The notes beneath the pieces were generated by a model, which had not been told where the DNA came from, ran no database searches, and worked only from the letters and a program-made list of their open reading frames with translations. A program made the position numbers and the translations under genes. A stretch of 34,793 nt of DNA from UBA7359 sp964523895 (GTDB lineage: Bacteria > Pseudomonadota > Gammaproteobacteria > Eutrophobiales > Eutrophobiaceae). Location of the stretch: the NCBI GenBank assembly GCA_964523895.1, contig CAZGBJ010000026.1:1-34793 (forward strand), in the 5' to 3' direction. Positions 8,977 to 16,716 of the stretch are shown piece by piece (position 1 is the first letter of the stretch; the number at the start of each line of letters is the position of its first letter).

Positions 8977-9969
8977 ATGCGTAAGTCAAATATCATCTTT
9001 TCTATCATTTTTTGCCTGACTTTTAATATTGTTCAGAAAAAAAATGCATATGCGAATAATGAAATTTCTGTTTCGCAAGATGAGTTTATTGCGCAAATGG
9101 CAAAACAACATAATTTCGATGCGGAAAAATTAACAAAAGTATTAAAACAAACAATTGTTTCTCAAACTATTCTTGATGCGATATCGAGACCCGCTGAAAA
9201 AAAATTAACATGGCATAAGTACCGAAAAATTTTCATAAAGGAAAAAAGAATTAATCAAGGTGTTGCTTTTATGCAGAATAATAAAGCCAAACTAAGTGAA
9301 GCTGAGAAAAAGTTTGGTGTTCCTGCTGAAATTATCACTGCTATCATTGGCGTTGAAACGTTTTATGGTCGTATAGCCGGGAGTTATCGTGTTGTTGATG
9401 CGTTGAATACACTTGCATTTCATTATCCAAAACGTGCAAATTTTTTTCGTTCTGAATTTGAACAGTTTTTACTTCTTGCGCGGGAACAAGGTTTCGACCC
9501 ACTGTCATTAAAAGGATCTTATGCAGGAGCCATGGGAATGCCTCAATTTATCTCAAGTAGTTACCGTCATTATGCTATTGATTTTGATGGAGATGAGACT
9601 ATTGATATCTGGAATAATGCGGATGATGCTATTGGTAGTGTTGCAAACTACTTTGTTGAACACGGTTGGATAGAGGGGAAACCGGTTGTTGTTAAAGTGA
9701 AAGTTGAAGGTGACAAGTATAAACAGGCCTTAGATGGAAGTTTGGAACTTGATATAAATGAATCTGACTTAGAACGGCTAGGCATTCACTCCAGTTCGTC
9801 TTTTGAGAAAAATGAAAAGTTAAAGTTATTTGAATTTGAGTTGGAAAAAGAAAATGAATACTGGCTTGCGCATAAGAATTTTTACGTGATTACCCGTTAT
9901 AATCATAGTTCTTTGTATGCAATGGCAGTTTATCAATTAGCTATGGAAATTAAAGGCCGTAATAAATAA
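8977..9969 (+). CDS. mltB: Lytic murein transglycosylase B (MltB-type)
   Basis: The protein cleaves the MurNAc–GlcNAc bond of peptidoglycan and forms 1,6-anhydro ends. An N-terminal signal sequence (MRKSNIIFSIIFCLTFNIV, cleavage probably after AYA near residue 26) precedes an SLT_2-type domain. The catalytic glutamate is Glu127 in IIGVETFYGRIAGSYRV. The GAMGMPQFISSSYRHYAIDFDGD segment, with a putative calcium-loop pattern, is typical. No lipobox cysteine is present, so unlike E. coli MltB it is probably a soluble periplasmic enzyme. The 330-residue length fits. It starts six bases after rodA within the elongation block. Confidence 0.92.
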   Translation: MRKSNIIFSIIFCLTFNIVQKKNAYANNEISVSQDEFIAQMAKQHNFDAEKLTKVLKQTIVSQTILDAISRPAEKKLTWHKYRKIFIKEKRINQGVAFMQNNKAKLSEAEKKFGVPAEIITAIIGVETFYGRIAGSYRVVDALNTLAFHYPKRANFFRSEFEQFLLLAREQGFDPLSLKGSYAGAMGMPQFISSSYRHYAIDFDGDETIDIWNNADDAIGSVANYFVEHGWIEGKPVVVKVKVEGDKYKQALDGSLELDINESDLERLGIHSSSSFEKNEKLKLFEFELEKENEYWLAHKNFYVITRYNHSSLYAMAVYQLAMEIKGRNK

Positions 9970-9993
9970 GCAGAGCTTATTGAATAATAAAAA

Positions 9994-10845
9994 ATGAATT
10001 TCTCAATCAGCATAAAAAAAACAGTAGTCTGTTTATTTGTAATTACTTATGTATTGCTATCAGCATGTGGTGTAACAAAAAAAGCGCCAACATCAAGTGA
10101 TGCAGCGCCAAATAAACAGATTGATGTATCTAATATTCCAAATGCAATACCAAAAAATGAAGCAAGGAGTCGCTACGGCAATCCAAAATCATATGTCGTG
10201 TTTGATAAACGATACTATGTTATGGAAAGCGGCAAGGGCTTTGTAGAGAAAGGTATTGCTTCATGGTACGGCACTAAATTTCATGGTAGACGGACTTCTA
10301 GTGGTGAAACTTATGATATGTATGCGATGACAGCAGCACATAAAAATTTACCACTACCCACTTATGTTAAGGTAACAAATCTTGAAAATGGTAAAACTAT
10401 TATAGTTAAGGTGAATGACCGGGGGCCCTTTCATGAAAATCGGATTATTGATCTTTCTTATACGGCAGCGATCAAGCTTGATATCATAAAAAACGGAACA
10501 GGTCTGGTTGAAGTTAGAACAGTTGAACCGGGTCAAAATATACCTGCTAGTTCAGGCGATGGCGCACCTGTTAAAGCAGTTTCAGTCTCGAATTCTAATG
10601 ATCAGGCTGAGGCTGGATTCTATATTCAAGTAGGTTCTTTTGGTCAATTAGGCAATGCGGAAAGTCTGCGAAAAAAGTTAAGTCCTTTGGGAGAACAGTT
10701 GATTAAGATCAGTCAGACTGTAGTCGATGGTAAAACTTTATATAGAGTAAAAATTGGCCCATTAACGGATATTGATCACTCTGATTCTATTATCTCTAAA
10801 TTAGAAAACTATGGTGTTTCCAATCACCGTATTGTTGTTAATTAA
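9994..10845 (+). CDS. rlpA: Septal-ring lipoprotein RlpA (DPBB and SPOR domains)
   Basis: RlpA is an outer-membrane lipoprotein; in Pseudomonas it is a lytic transglycosylase acting on glycan strands that lack stem peptides. The signal ends in a lipobox (LLSAC, Cys25). A double-psi beta-barrel domain spans about 85–175, including GIASWYGTKFHGRRTSSGE and VKVNDRGPFHENRIIDLS. A C-terminal SPOR domain (about 205–283, starting AGFYIQVGSFG) targets denuded glycan at division sites. The catalytic-type Glu in the SSGETYDM segment and the Asp in VNDRGPF are retained. Its place between mltB and dacA matches the conserved cluster. Confidence 0.95.
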   Translation: MNFSISIKKTVVCLFVITYVLLSACGVTKKAPTSSDAAPNKQIDVSNIPNAIPKNEARSRYGNPKSYVVFDKRYYVMESGKGFVEKGIASWYGTKFHGRRTSSGETYDMYAMTAAHKNLPLPTYVKVTNLENGKTIIVKVNDRGPFHENRIIDLSYTAAIKLDIIKNGTGLVEVRTVEPGQNIPASSGDGAPVKAVSVSNSNDQAEAGFYIQVGSFGQLGNAESLRKKLSPLGEQLIKISQTVVDGKTLYRVKIGPLTDIDHSDSIISKLENYGVSNHRIVVN

Positions 10846-10860
10846 TATTTTTGATTAAAA

Positions 10861-12012
10861 ATGATGACTATAAGATTTATTAAAATTACGTTTGTATTTT
10901 TGTTTCTTTCTATTAATAGTGGACAGCTCCTTGCGGACACCATGATTATTCCTGCTCCGCCGAAAATTAAAGCATCTTCTTATTTAGTGATGGATTTTAA
11001 TAGTGGAGAGTTGCTAGTAGAAGAAAATAGTGAGCAAAAATTGCCACCAGCAAGCCTGACTAAAATCATGACGGTTTATGTTGTTTCCAGTGAATTGGCA
11101 AATGGAAAAATATCGCTTGAAGATGAAGTTCTGGTTAGTGAAAAAGCCTGGAGAACCCAGGGTTCCCGAATGTTCATTGAAGTAGGCAAGAAAGTTAAAC
11201 TCGATGATCTATTGCATGGTGTCATTATACAATCAGGTAATGATGCCAGTGTTGCTTTGGCTGAATACATTTCTGGAACGGAAGATGTGTTTGCTGATCT
11301 TATGAATAAGCATGCCGAACGTTTGGAAATGCATAATACGCACTTTGTAAATAGTACAGGCTTACCTGATGAGAATCATTATACAACTGCCAGCGATTTG
11401 GCAAAGTTAGCACGAGCATTGATTAATGATTTCCCGGAAGTATATTCACTACATAAAGTTAAGGATTTTACCTTTAATAAAATCAAACAGCATAATCGAA
11501 ATAAGTTACTTTGGCGTGATCGTAGTGTCGACGGAATAAAAACAGGGCATACAGAAGCAGCAGGCTATTGTCTGGTTGCGTCAGCAGTCAAGGATGGTAT
11601 GAGACTTATTTCCGTGGTTATGGGTACTGATGGTGTCAATGCCAGAGCCAAAGCAAGCCAGGCATTATTAAATTATGGTTATCGTTTTTTTGAAACGCAT
11701 AAGCTTTATAGTGCCGGAGAGTTGATTACCAATGTAAAAATATGGAAAGCAGATGTTGATGTTTTAAGGCTCGGAGTCGAAAAAGATATTTATGTTACTG
11801 TTCCAAGAGGTCAATATGACAAGTTAGAGCCAGTGGTTGAACTTGATAATCAGGTGCTTGCTCCAGTAAATGAGGGTGCTCAAAAAGGAATATTGAATGT
11901 CATGCTCGCTAGTGAAAATATTGTTTCTGTTCCTCTGCTAGCTCTGGAAGCTATTTCCGAAGGAAGTATTGTCAACAGATTAAAAGATGAAGTTCGTCTT
12001 TTATTTGATTAA
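10861..12012 (+). CDS. dacA: D-alanyl-D-alanine carboxypeptidase (PBP5/6 family)
   Basis: The enzyme removes the terminal D-Ala from pentapeptide stems in the periplasm and so limits cross-linking. A signal peptide (about 1–26, ending LLADT) is followed by the transpeptidase-like domain. It carries SxxK at Ser65–Lys68 (ASLTKIM), SxN at Ser125–Asn127 (QSGND) and KTG at Lys227–Gly229 (IKTGHTEAAGYC). A beta-rich C-terminal domain follows. The last residues (LALEAISEGSIVNRLKDEVRL) form an amphipathic helix that anchors PBP5-type enzymes to the outer face of the inner membrane. Two ATG codons are in tandem at the start; either would work. The 383-residue length is typical. Confidence 0.96.
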   Translation: MMTIRFIKITFVFLFLSINSGQLLADTMIIPAPPKIKASSYLVMDFNSGELLVEENSEQKLPPASLTKIMTVYVVSSELANGKISLEDEVLVSEKAWRTQGSRMFIEVGKKVKLDDLLHGVIIQSGNDASVALAEYISGTEDVFADLMNKHAERLEMHNTHFVNSTGLPDENHYTTASDLAKLARALINDFPEVYSLHKVKDFTFNKIKQHNRNKLLWRDRSVDGIKTGHTEAAGYCLVASAVKDGMRLISVVMGTDGVNARAKASQALLNYGYRFFETHKLYSAGELITNVKIWKADVDVLRLGVEKDIYVTVPRGQYDKLEPVVELDNQVLAPVNEGAQKGILNVMLASENIVSVPLLALEAISEGSIVNRLKDEVRLLFD

Positions 12013-12020
12013 TTATTGCT

Positions 12021-12854
12021 ATGACGACGGTATATTTAAACGGTGAATTTAAACCACTTGCCGAAGCCTCAATTAACGTGCTCGATCGTGGCTTTACATT
12101 CGGTGATGGTGTTTATGAAGTCATCCCTGTTTTTAATCGTAAAGTTTTTCGGTTTGATGAACATATACAGCGTCTTGAGAATAGTTTAAATGCCATCTAT
12201 ATGGTTGATCCTTTAACAAAGGATAACTGGCACGCCATATTTAATCAGTTAATAGATACTTTAGAAGAAGCAGATCAATCAATATATTTGCAAATTACAC
12301 GCGGTGTGACTGAGCGTGATCACGATATTTCTCTTGCTGAAAATCCTACTATTTTTGCTATGAGCCGTCCTCTAGTAAAAAGAGATTTATCCGCAGGAAT
12401 TAAAGCAATTACTCACGAAGATATTCGTTGGCAAAATTGTGATATTAAGGCCATTACCCTATTGCCAAGTGTATTACTCAGACATAAGGCTAAAGAGCAG
12501 AGCGCAAAAGAAACTATTTTGCTACGAGATGGATATATTACAGAAGGTGCTGCTAGCAACGTTTTTATAGTTGAAGGTGATAAAGTTTATACGCCTCCTA
12601 AAGATAAGCATGTTTTACCAGGAATAACCCGCGATTTGGTACTTGAGATTCTTTCAAAGAATAATATTAATACTACAGAAGCAGCAGTTAAACTGGAACA
12701 ATTGCTTAGAGCGGATGAGATTTGGGTTACCAGTTCTACCTGGGAAATCGTCCCGGTTATTGGCTTGGATAATAAGCCTGTAGGAAAAGGTTGTGCAGGG
12801 CCAATGTGGAAAAAAGCGAATCGTTTTTACCAGGAATACAAAAAAGCAATATAA
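12021..12854 (+). CDS. dat: D-amino acid (D-alanine) aminotransferase, PLP fold type IV
   Basis: This fold-type IV PLP enzyme interconverts D-Ala and 2-oxoglutarate with pyruvate and D-Glu, so it can supply D-amino acids to peptidoglycan. The predicted PLP lysine is Lys143 in CDIKAITLLPSVL, in the same sequence setting as the Bacillus D-amino acid transaminase rather than the branched-chain IlvE context. The N-terminal DRGFTFGDGVYEV block and TEGAASNVFIV are class IV hallmarks. The 277-residue length fits. It follows dacA by eight bases, so it is probably co-transcribed with the cell-wall genes. A 4-amino-4-deoxychorismate lyase (PabC) is a less likely alternative. Confidence 0.88.
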   Translation: MTTVYLNGEFKPLAEASINVLDRGFTFGDGVYEVIPVFNRKVFRFDEHIQRLENSLNAIYMVDPLTKDNWHAIFNQLIDTLEEADQSIYLQITRGVTERDHDISLAENPTIFAMSRPLVKRDLSAGIKAITHEDIRWQNCDIKAITLLPSVLLRHKAKEQSAKETILLRDGYITEGAASNVFIVEGDKVYTPPKDKHVLPGITRDLVLEILSKNNINTTEAAVKLEQLLRADEIWVTSSTWEIVPVIGLDNKPVGKGCAGPMWKKANRFYQEYKKAI

Positions 12855-12862
12855 TTATTTTT

Positions 12863-13216
12863 ATGGAAATATACAAAGCATTTACCATTGAAGCAGCGCA
12901 TCGATTACCAAATTTACCTGATGATCATAAATGTAGTCGTTTACATGGACATTCATTCATGATTGAAATACATGTTTCCGGGAATATTGATGAAGCAACT
13001 GGCTGGGTAATGGACTTTGCTGATATTAGTAAGGCATTCAAACCGTTATTTGAATGCCTGGATCATCATTACCTTAACGATATTAATGGTTTGGAAAATC
13101 CAACAAGTGAAAATCTAGCTAAATGGATTTGGCAAAAACTTGAATCTTCTTTGCCATTATTAACTTCTGTTGTTATTAAGGAGACCTGCACGGCAGGTTG
13201 CATCTATACCGGTTAG
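12863..13216 (+). CDS. queD: 6-carboxy-5,6,7,8-tetrahydropterin synthase (queuosine pathway)
   Basis: QueD converts 7,8-dihydroneopterin triphosphate to 6-carboxytetrahydropterin, the second step towards preQ0 and queuosine in tRNA. Zinc ligands are His13 (EAAHRL), His28 and His30 (RLHGHSF). The catalytic cysteine is Cys24, and the Asp-His pair is at 67–68 (LDHHYLND). The C-terminal VIKETCTAGC contains the substrate-binding Glu. I start at the ATG at 12863 (117 residues, MEIYKAFTIEAAHRL), which aligns with QueD. A longer frame reading back into dat adds residues unlike the family. Eight bases separate it from dat. Its stop lies in a GGTTAGG repeat that borders a palindromic element. Confidence 0.94.
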   Translation: MEIYKAFTIEAAHRLPNLPDDHKCSRLHGHSFMIEIHVSGNIDEATGWVMDFADISKAFKPLFECLDHHYLNDINGLENPTSENLAKWIWQKLESSLPLLTSVVIKETCTAGCIYTG

Positions 13217-13217
13217 G

Positions 13218-13433
13218 GCACCTCTAAAAATGCACTTTTTCCGCGATTCAATGTGCCGTTCCTTATTAATAGTTCATGGTAGCGGCGTCAGTTCTGTGCT
13301 CAAATCCTCATGTATTGTCTATACATTGCGGTTTTCGGTAACTGTTCCTGACGTTACTCTATCTCCTGCATCCATGCAGTCGTCCGCGCAGAACTTCCTT
13401 GCACTTGCGGAAAAATCACGTGTTTAGAAGCAC
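13218..13433. repeat. Palindromic intergenic element 1 (between queD and yadH)
   Basis: The two ends form imperfect inverted repeats: GCACCTCTAAA at the left, followed by CTTTTTCCGC, and TTTAGAAGC at the right, preceded by GCGGAAAAA. An inner hairpin (CTGC-ATCCAT-GCAG, 13367–13380) sits in a core that is also found in the element at 23599. A seven-base GGTTAGG occurs at 13211–13217 and 13442–13448, on either side. It lies between convergent genes and has no supported coding sequence; a short open frame over it lacks any recognisable feature. It looks like a MITE- or ERIC-like non-autonomous repeat and could fold into a terminator-like structure. Confidence 0.6.
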
Positions 13434-13443
13434 TCTATAAAGG

Positions 13444-14217
13444 TTAGGTTTTTATCCCAATGCCTTTATTCAAAAGGTGTAAAGAAATTGCAAATAGAAC
13501 GGATGTAAATAATATTAGTATTAAAAATGCACTGGTAATGTTGATATCTGATTCTCCTAACATACCGTAACGGAAAGCATTTACCATATATAAAATCGGA
13601 TTAAATGCTGATACGGTTTGCCAGAATTCAGGCAACATATCGATTGAATAAAATACACCACCTAAATAAATTAAGGGGGTTAATACAAAAGTTGGGATAA
13701 TGGAAATATCATCAAACTTTTTTGCGAAAATGGCATTTATAAATCCGGCCAATGAAAAAATAATTGATGTCATAAATACAACAGCAATGGTTATGCTCAA
13801 GTTATGTATGCTTAGTTCAGTAAAAAAAAGTGCGACTACTGTTACAACTGCACCAACCAAAAGTCCTCTTGCAACTCCGCCGGTAATAAAACCGGCCAGA
13901 ATGATAAAATTAGGTATGGGGGCAACTAACATCTCTTCAATATGATGCTGAAATTTAGCGCCAAAAAAAGAAGAAACGACGTTAGCATAGGCATTATTAA
14001 TGATAGACATCATAATAATGCCAGGCGCAATGTAATCTATATAGCTAAAGCCATTCATAGTGCCAATTCGTGGCCCTATTAAGCTGCCAAAAATAACGAA
14101 ATACAGCGTCATGCTAATTGCAGGCGGCACTATCGTTTGTACCCATATTCGTATGAATCGGGAAATCTCTTTTCTCACTATAGTATTGAAAGCAATTAGC
14201 GTTGATTGTTTATACAT
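13444..14217 (-). CDS. yadH: ABC-2 type transporter permease (YadH-like)
   Basis: This is the membrane half of an ABC exporter, paired with the ATPase gene just upstream. It has 257 residues and about six hydrophobic helices in an ABC-2 membrane domain. The conserved amphipathic start (VRKEISRFIRIWVQTIVPPAIS) and the region LGGVFYSIDMLPEFWQTVSAFNPILYMVNAFRYG are typical of this family. Length and order match E. coli YadH, whose substrate is unknown. The ATPase stop lies five bases before its start. Its own stop codon lies in the right-hand GGTTAGG next to palindromic element 1. Confidence 0.9.
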   Translation of the reverse strand: MYKQSTLIAFNTIVRKEISRFIRIWVQTIVPPAISMTLYFVIFGSLIGPRIGTMNGFSYIDYIAPGIIMMSIINNAYANVVSSFFGAKFQHHIEEMLVAPIPNFIILAGFITGGVARGLLVGAVVTVVALFFTELSIHNLSITIAVVFMTSIIFSLAGFINAIFAKKFDDISIIPTFVLTPLIYLGGVFYSIDMLPEFWQTVSAFNPILYMVNAFRYGMLGESDINITSAFLILILFTSVLFAISLHLLNKGIGIKT

Positions 14218-14222
14218 GCTAC

Positions 14223-15146
14223 TTAATCAGTCTTGTTATTGTTGTCTAACAAATCAAGAAATAGCTTTTCCAGGCGATTAAATTTGTTACGCATACTGCA
14301 GACATTAATATTATATGTAGAAAAAAGTTTAAATAGATCATTAATACTTTTATTGCGTCCAACTTCAACCTCTATTGTAGAAGGGTCAATTAATTTACTG
14401 GTAAAACCATTTAGTTCCGGTAATGCTTCAATTGGATTAATTAGATCCAGAATAAACATTTCTTTATTTAGATTGGATAATAGTTGTTTCATCGATGTGT
14501 TTTCGATTATGTTGCCTTGATCAATAATAGCGATGTTTTTACAAAGATTTTCAGCTTCTTCAAGATAATGAGTCGTCAATACAATGGTGACGCCTTGCTG
14601 GTTGATCTCAATAAGAAAATCCCACATAGAGCGTCTTAATTCCACATCAACACCTGCAGTGGGTTCATCCAGAATTAGCATTTTTGGTTCATGGACTAAA
14701 GCTCTGGCAATCATTAAACGACGTTTCATACCACCGGATAAATATCGCGATGGTTCATGGCATTTTTCCATAAGGCCGAGTTTGCCGAGGTATTTTTTCG
14801 CTCGTTCCAATGCGATACGACGTTTAATTCCGTAGAAGCCGGCTTGATTTACAACTATTTCAAGAGGTGTTTCAAATTGTGAAAAATTAGTTTCTTGCGG
14901 AACGATACCGATACAGGTTTTTGCAGCTTCACTATCTGTATCAATATCATGCCCAAAAACCTTAACCGAACCGGAAGTTTTATTAACAAGGCCACAAATA
15001 ATACCAATAGTTGTCGATTTTCCTGCGCCGTTTGGACCTAGTAAGGCGAAGAAGTCACCCTGTTTTACGACTAGCTCGATGTGATTTAGTGCTGCAAGCT
15101 TGTTTGGATATACTTTATTTAAATTTTTTATTTCTAGCGCCGACAT
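14223..15146 (-). CDS. yadG: ABC transporter ATP-binding protein (YadG-like)
   Basis: This is the nucleotide-binding subunit of the exporter. The Walker A motif GPNGAGKST spans about 38–46, the signature is LSGGMKRRLMIARAL, and Walker B is MLILDEPTAGVD, followed by the switch histidine in LTTHYLEEAE. The 307 residues and the C-terminal extension (about 220–307, ending SMRNKFNRLEKLFLDLL) closely parallel E. coli YadG. A promoter is visible upstream, with a small palindrome GACAAATATGTC at the expected transcription start. No substrate can be inferred. The YadGH pair is usually chromosomal and not tied to known defence or secretion clusters. Confidence 0.93.
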   Translation of the reverse strand: MSALEIKNLNKVYPNKLAALNHIELVVKQGDFFALLGPNGAGKSTTIGIICGLVNKTSGSVKVFGHDIDTDSEAAKTCIGIVPQETNFSQFETPLEIVVNQAGFYGIKRRIALERAKKYLGKLGLMEKCHEPSRYLSGGMKRRLMIARALVHEPKMLILDEPTAGVDVELRRSMWDFLIEINQQGVTIVLTTHYLEEAENLCKNIAIIDQGNIIENTSMKQLLSNLNKEMFILDLINPIEALPELNGFTSKLIDPSTIEVEVGRNKSINDLFKLFSTYNINVCSMRNKFNRLEKLFLDLLDNNNKTD

Positions 15147-15194
15147 GATGAAATGACAGAAAAATTAAAATCAATATGATAGGACATATTTGTC

Positions 15195-15223
15195 ATTATA
15201 AGTTGAATTGTTGCTGTCTGGAA
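15195..15223 (-). promoter_or_regulatory. Putative sigma70 promoter for yadG-yadH
   Basis: Reading leftward, TTCCAG (15223–15218) is followed after 17 bases by a perfect TATAAT (15200–15195). Directly downstream, at 15194–15183, lies the palindrome GACA-AATA-TGTC, placed where a repressor would cover the start point. This was judged by eye and has not been tested. Confidence 0.5.
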
Positions 15224-15282
15224 CAGGGAAGAATAAAGAATTGGCAGAGAACTTATTCAGGTAAACTTAAACTGTATATTAA

Positions 15283-16143
15283 CTAACCTTGAAGTTTTGA
15301 AATTTCTTCTTTTTGAGCTTCGCCTGTGTTGTTTAATGCCATCGCTAAAACACTGTCTCGTTTAAGTGCTAATTTGAAATAATCTTTAGCTATTTTTATT
15401 AATCGAGTTTCATTGTCAGTTCTAACGTATGCATTTCTTTCGCCACTACCACCGTCCATTAATGCTTGTTCGCCGAAATAATCTCCGGGTTTCAATCTGG
15501 CAAGGATGTTGATTTTTCCACCTTCATCGATAATAAATACTTCAACAACACCATCCAGAATGACATACAAATGTTCACCCGATTCAGATTCTTTTATAAT
15601 AAAGTCACCGGGGCCAACAGTAATGACTTCAGTCCATGTGCGGTAGGAATCCAGTTCAACTTCTGCCAGAGATTTGAAAAGTCGCAATTTCCCAAGCATA
15701 TCACGCACTTCTTTTTCTTCCATTTTAAATGAAGGAATAGCAGTAATATCCTCTGATTCATCAATACCACTTACATGTAACAACACATGTTTCTTGTCAA
15801 TACGAAAAAGTTTGCTTGGGTGGAATGCTCGCACACTGGCATTTCTTCTGCCTTCGCCACCGGGTAGTAAAGACTGCTCTCCGAAAAAATCACCTTCACG
15901 TAATGTGGCAATTGTTATTTCGCGCCCGCCTGTTCCACTCTTGATAGAAACCTCAACAGTTCCTTCCAAAATGACATACATACAATCGCCAATTTCTTCC
16001 TCACGAATGATGCCTTGTTTAGCATCATATTCTTCATAGCCATTATCGGGGGAATTAATGATTTCTTTTAATTCAGCATCACTAATCGAAGTAAAAACAG
16101 GTATTTTATTGAGGTGGTTTGGAGTGATGGTCTGGTCTGTCAT
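15283..16143 (-). CDS. Tandem cyclic-nucleotide-binding domain protein
   Basis: The 286-residue protein consists of two cNMP-binding (Crp-like beta-barrel) domains, about 15–130 and 150–270. Each has a phosphate-binding cassette: GDFFGEQSLLPGGEGRRNASVR in the first and GDYFGEQALMDGGSGERNAYVR in the second, both with the FGE glutamate and a following arginine. I see no HTH, kinase, cyclase or membrane segment. It resembles a regulatory subunit without an attached output domain, similar in layout to a PKA regulatory subunit. The ATG has a good AAGGAAG Shine-Dalgarno sequence. A CRP-like site lies about 140 bp upstream. The ligand and partner are unknown; the nearest candidate partner is the DUF4389 protein encoded upstream. 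Confidence 0.85.
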   Translation of the reverse strand: MTDQTITPNHLNKIPVFTSISDAELKEIINSPDNGYEEYDAKQGIIREEEIGDCMYVILEGTVEVSIKSGTGGREITIATLREGDFFGEQSLLPGGEGRRNASVRAFHPSKLFRIDKKHVLLHVSGIDESEDITAIPSFKMEEKEVRDMLGKLRLFKSLAEVELDSYRTWTEVITVGPGDFIIKESESGEHLYVILDGVVEVFIIDEGGKINILARLKPGDYFGEQALMDGGSGERNAYVRTDNETRLIKIAKDYFKLALKRDSVLAMALNNTGEAQKEEISKLQG

Positions 16144-16284
16144 TTTACTTCCTTCATTAATCTGGCATGGCTTACAGGCTGTTATTTGTATTCGTAATTA
16201 CAATAAACCAGCTTAAGCCTGTTTCTAAATATGACAACATAGTAAAAAAATAGTGCTACGAAGCAAATTAGAAACTGCAAAATC

Positions 16285-16300
16285 TGTTACTTTTGTCACA
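16285..16300. promoter_or_regulatory. CRP-like half-symmetric site upstream of the cNMP-binding gene
   Basis: TGTTA-CTTTTG-TCACA matches the TGTGA-N6-TCACA consensus of Crp/Vfr proteins at nine of ten core positions. It lies about 140 bp before the start of the tandem cNMP-binding gene and upstream of a possible leftward promoter (TTGCTT-16-TACTAT). No crp gene lies in the window, so activity is inference. Confidence 0.4.
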
Positions 16301-16377
16301 CGTTTACAATATTTGATTAACGAATAGAGAACCGCGTCACAGAAAAAATAAGCTGATATACACTTGATGTGCAACGC

Positions 16378-16716
16378 TTACGATTCTTCGGTGCTTTCCT
16401 CTTTTTCTGCTTCTGCTTTTGTTGCTACTTCCTCTGATGTCTTCTCTTTACTTCCAGGCCAGGGACTAAATGGAAAAGGGCGTTCTTCAGATTTAAACGT
16501 GATATAGAGTAATATTTGAGAAACATATTTGTTCAAAGCGTCACTGAAATCGAGCAGTTGTTCATTTAAGTTGGTCGTTATGAGCTTCATAAAGAATTGA
16601 AAAATAACAATTAACCAAATCAGGATGAAAAGGAAATAAAATATGACAGCGAACACAATAATAAATAAACCTCGGGTCCATACATCAATATTCTTGGCAT
16701 TTTCTTTTATATCCAT
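16378..16716 (-). CDS. DUF4389 membrane protein
   Basis: This 112-residue protein matches the DUF4389 pattern: a short N-terminus (NIDVWTRGLFIIVFAVIFYF), one long or two short membrane helices (about 16–45), then LNEQLLDFSDALNKYVSQILLYITF and the motif EERPFPFSPWP. The tail is very acidic and lysine-rich (about 85–112) and is probably disordered in the cytoplasm. The ATG has a clear GGAG Shine-Dalgarno sequence eight bases upstream. The family's function is unknown; members are small inner-membrane proteins of Gammaproteobacteria. It is followed on the same strand by the tandem cNMP-binding gene, but 234 bp separate them. Confidence 0.85.
   Translation of the reverse strand: MDIKENAKNIDVWTRGLFIIVFAVIFYFLFILIWLIVIFQFFMKLITTNLNEQLLDFSDALNKYVSQILLYITFKSEERPFPFSPWPGSKEKTSEEVATKAEAEKEESTEES

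Noticed and set aside
13170..13427. Open reading frame over the queD 3' end and palindromic element 1
   Set aside because: It runs in another frame through queD and then through the inverted-repeat element; the product has no recognisable domain and no ribosome binding site.
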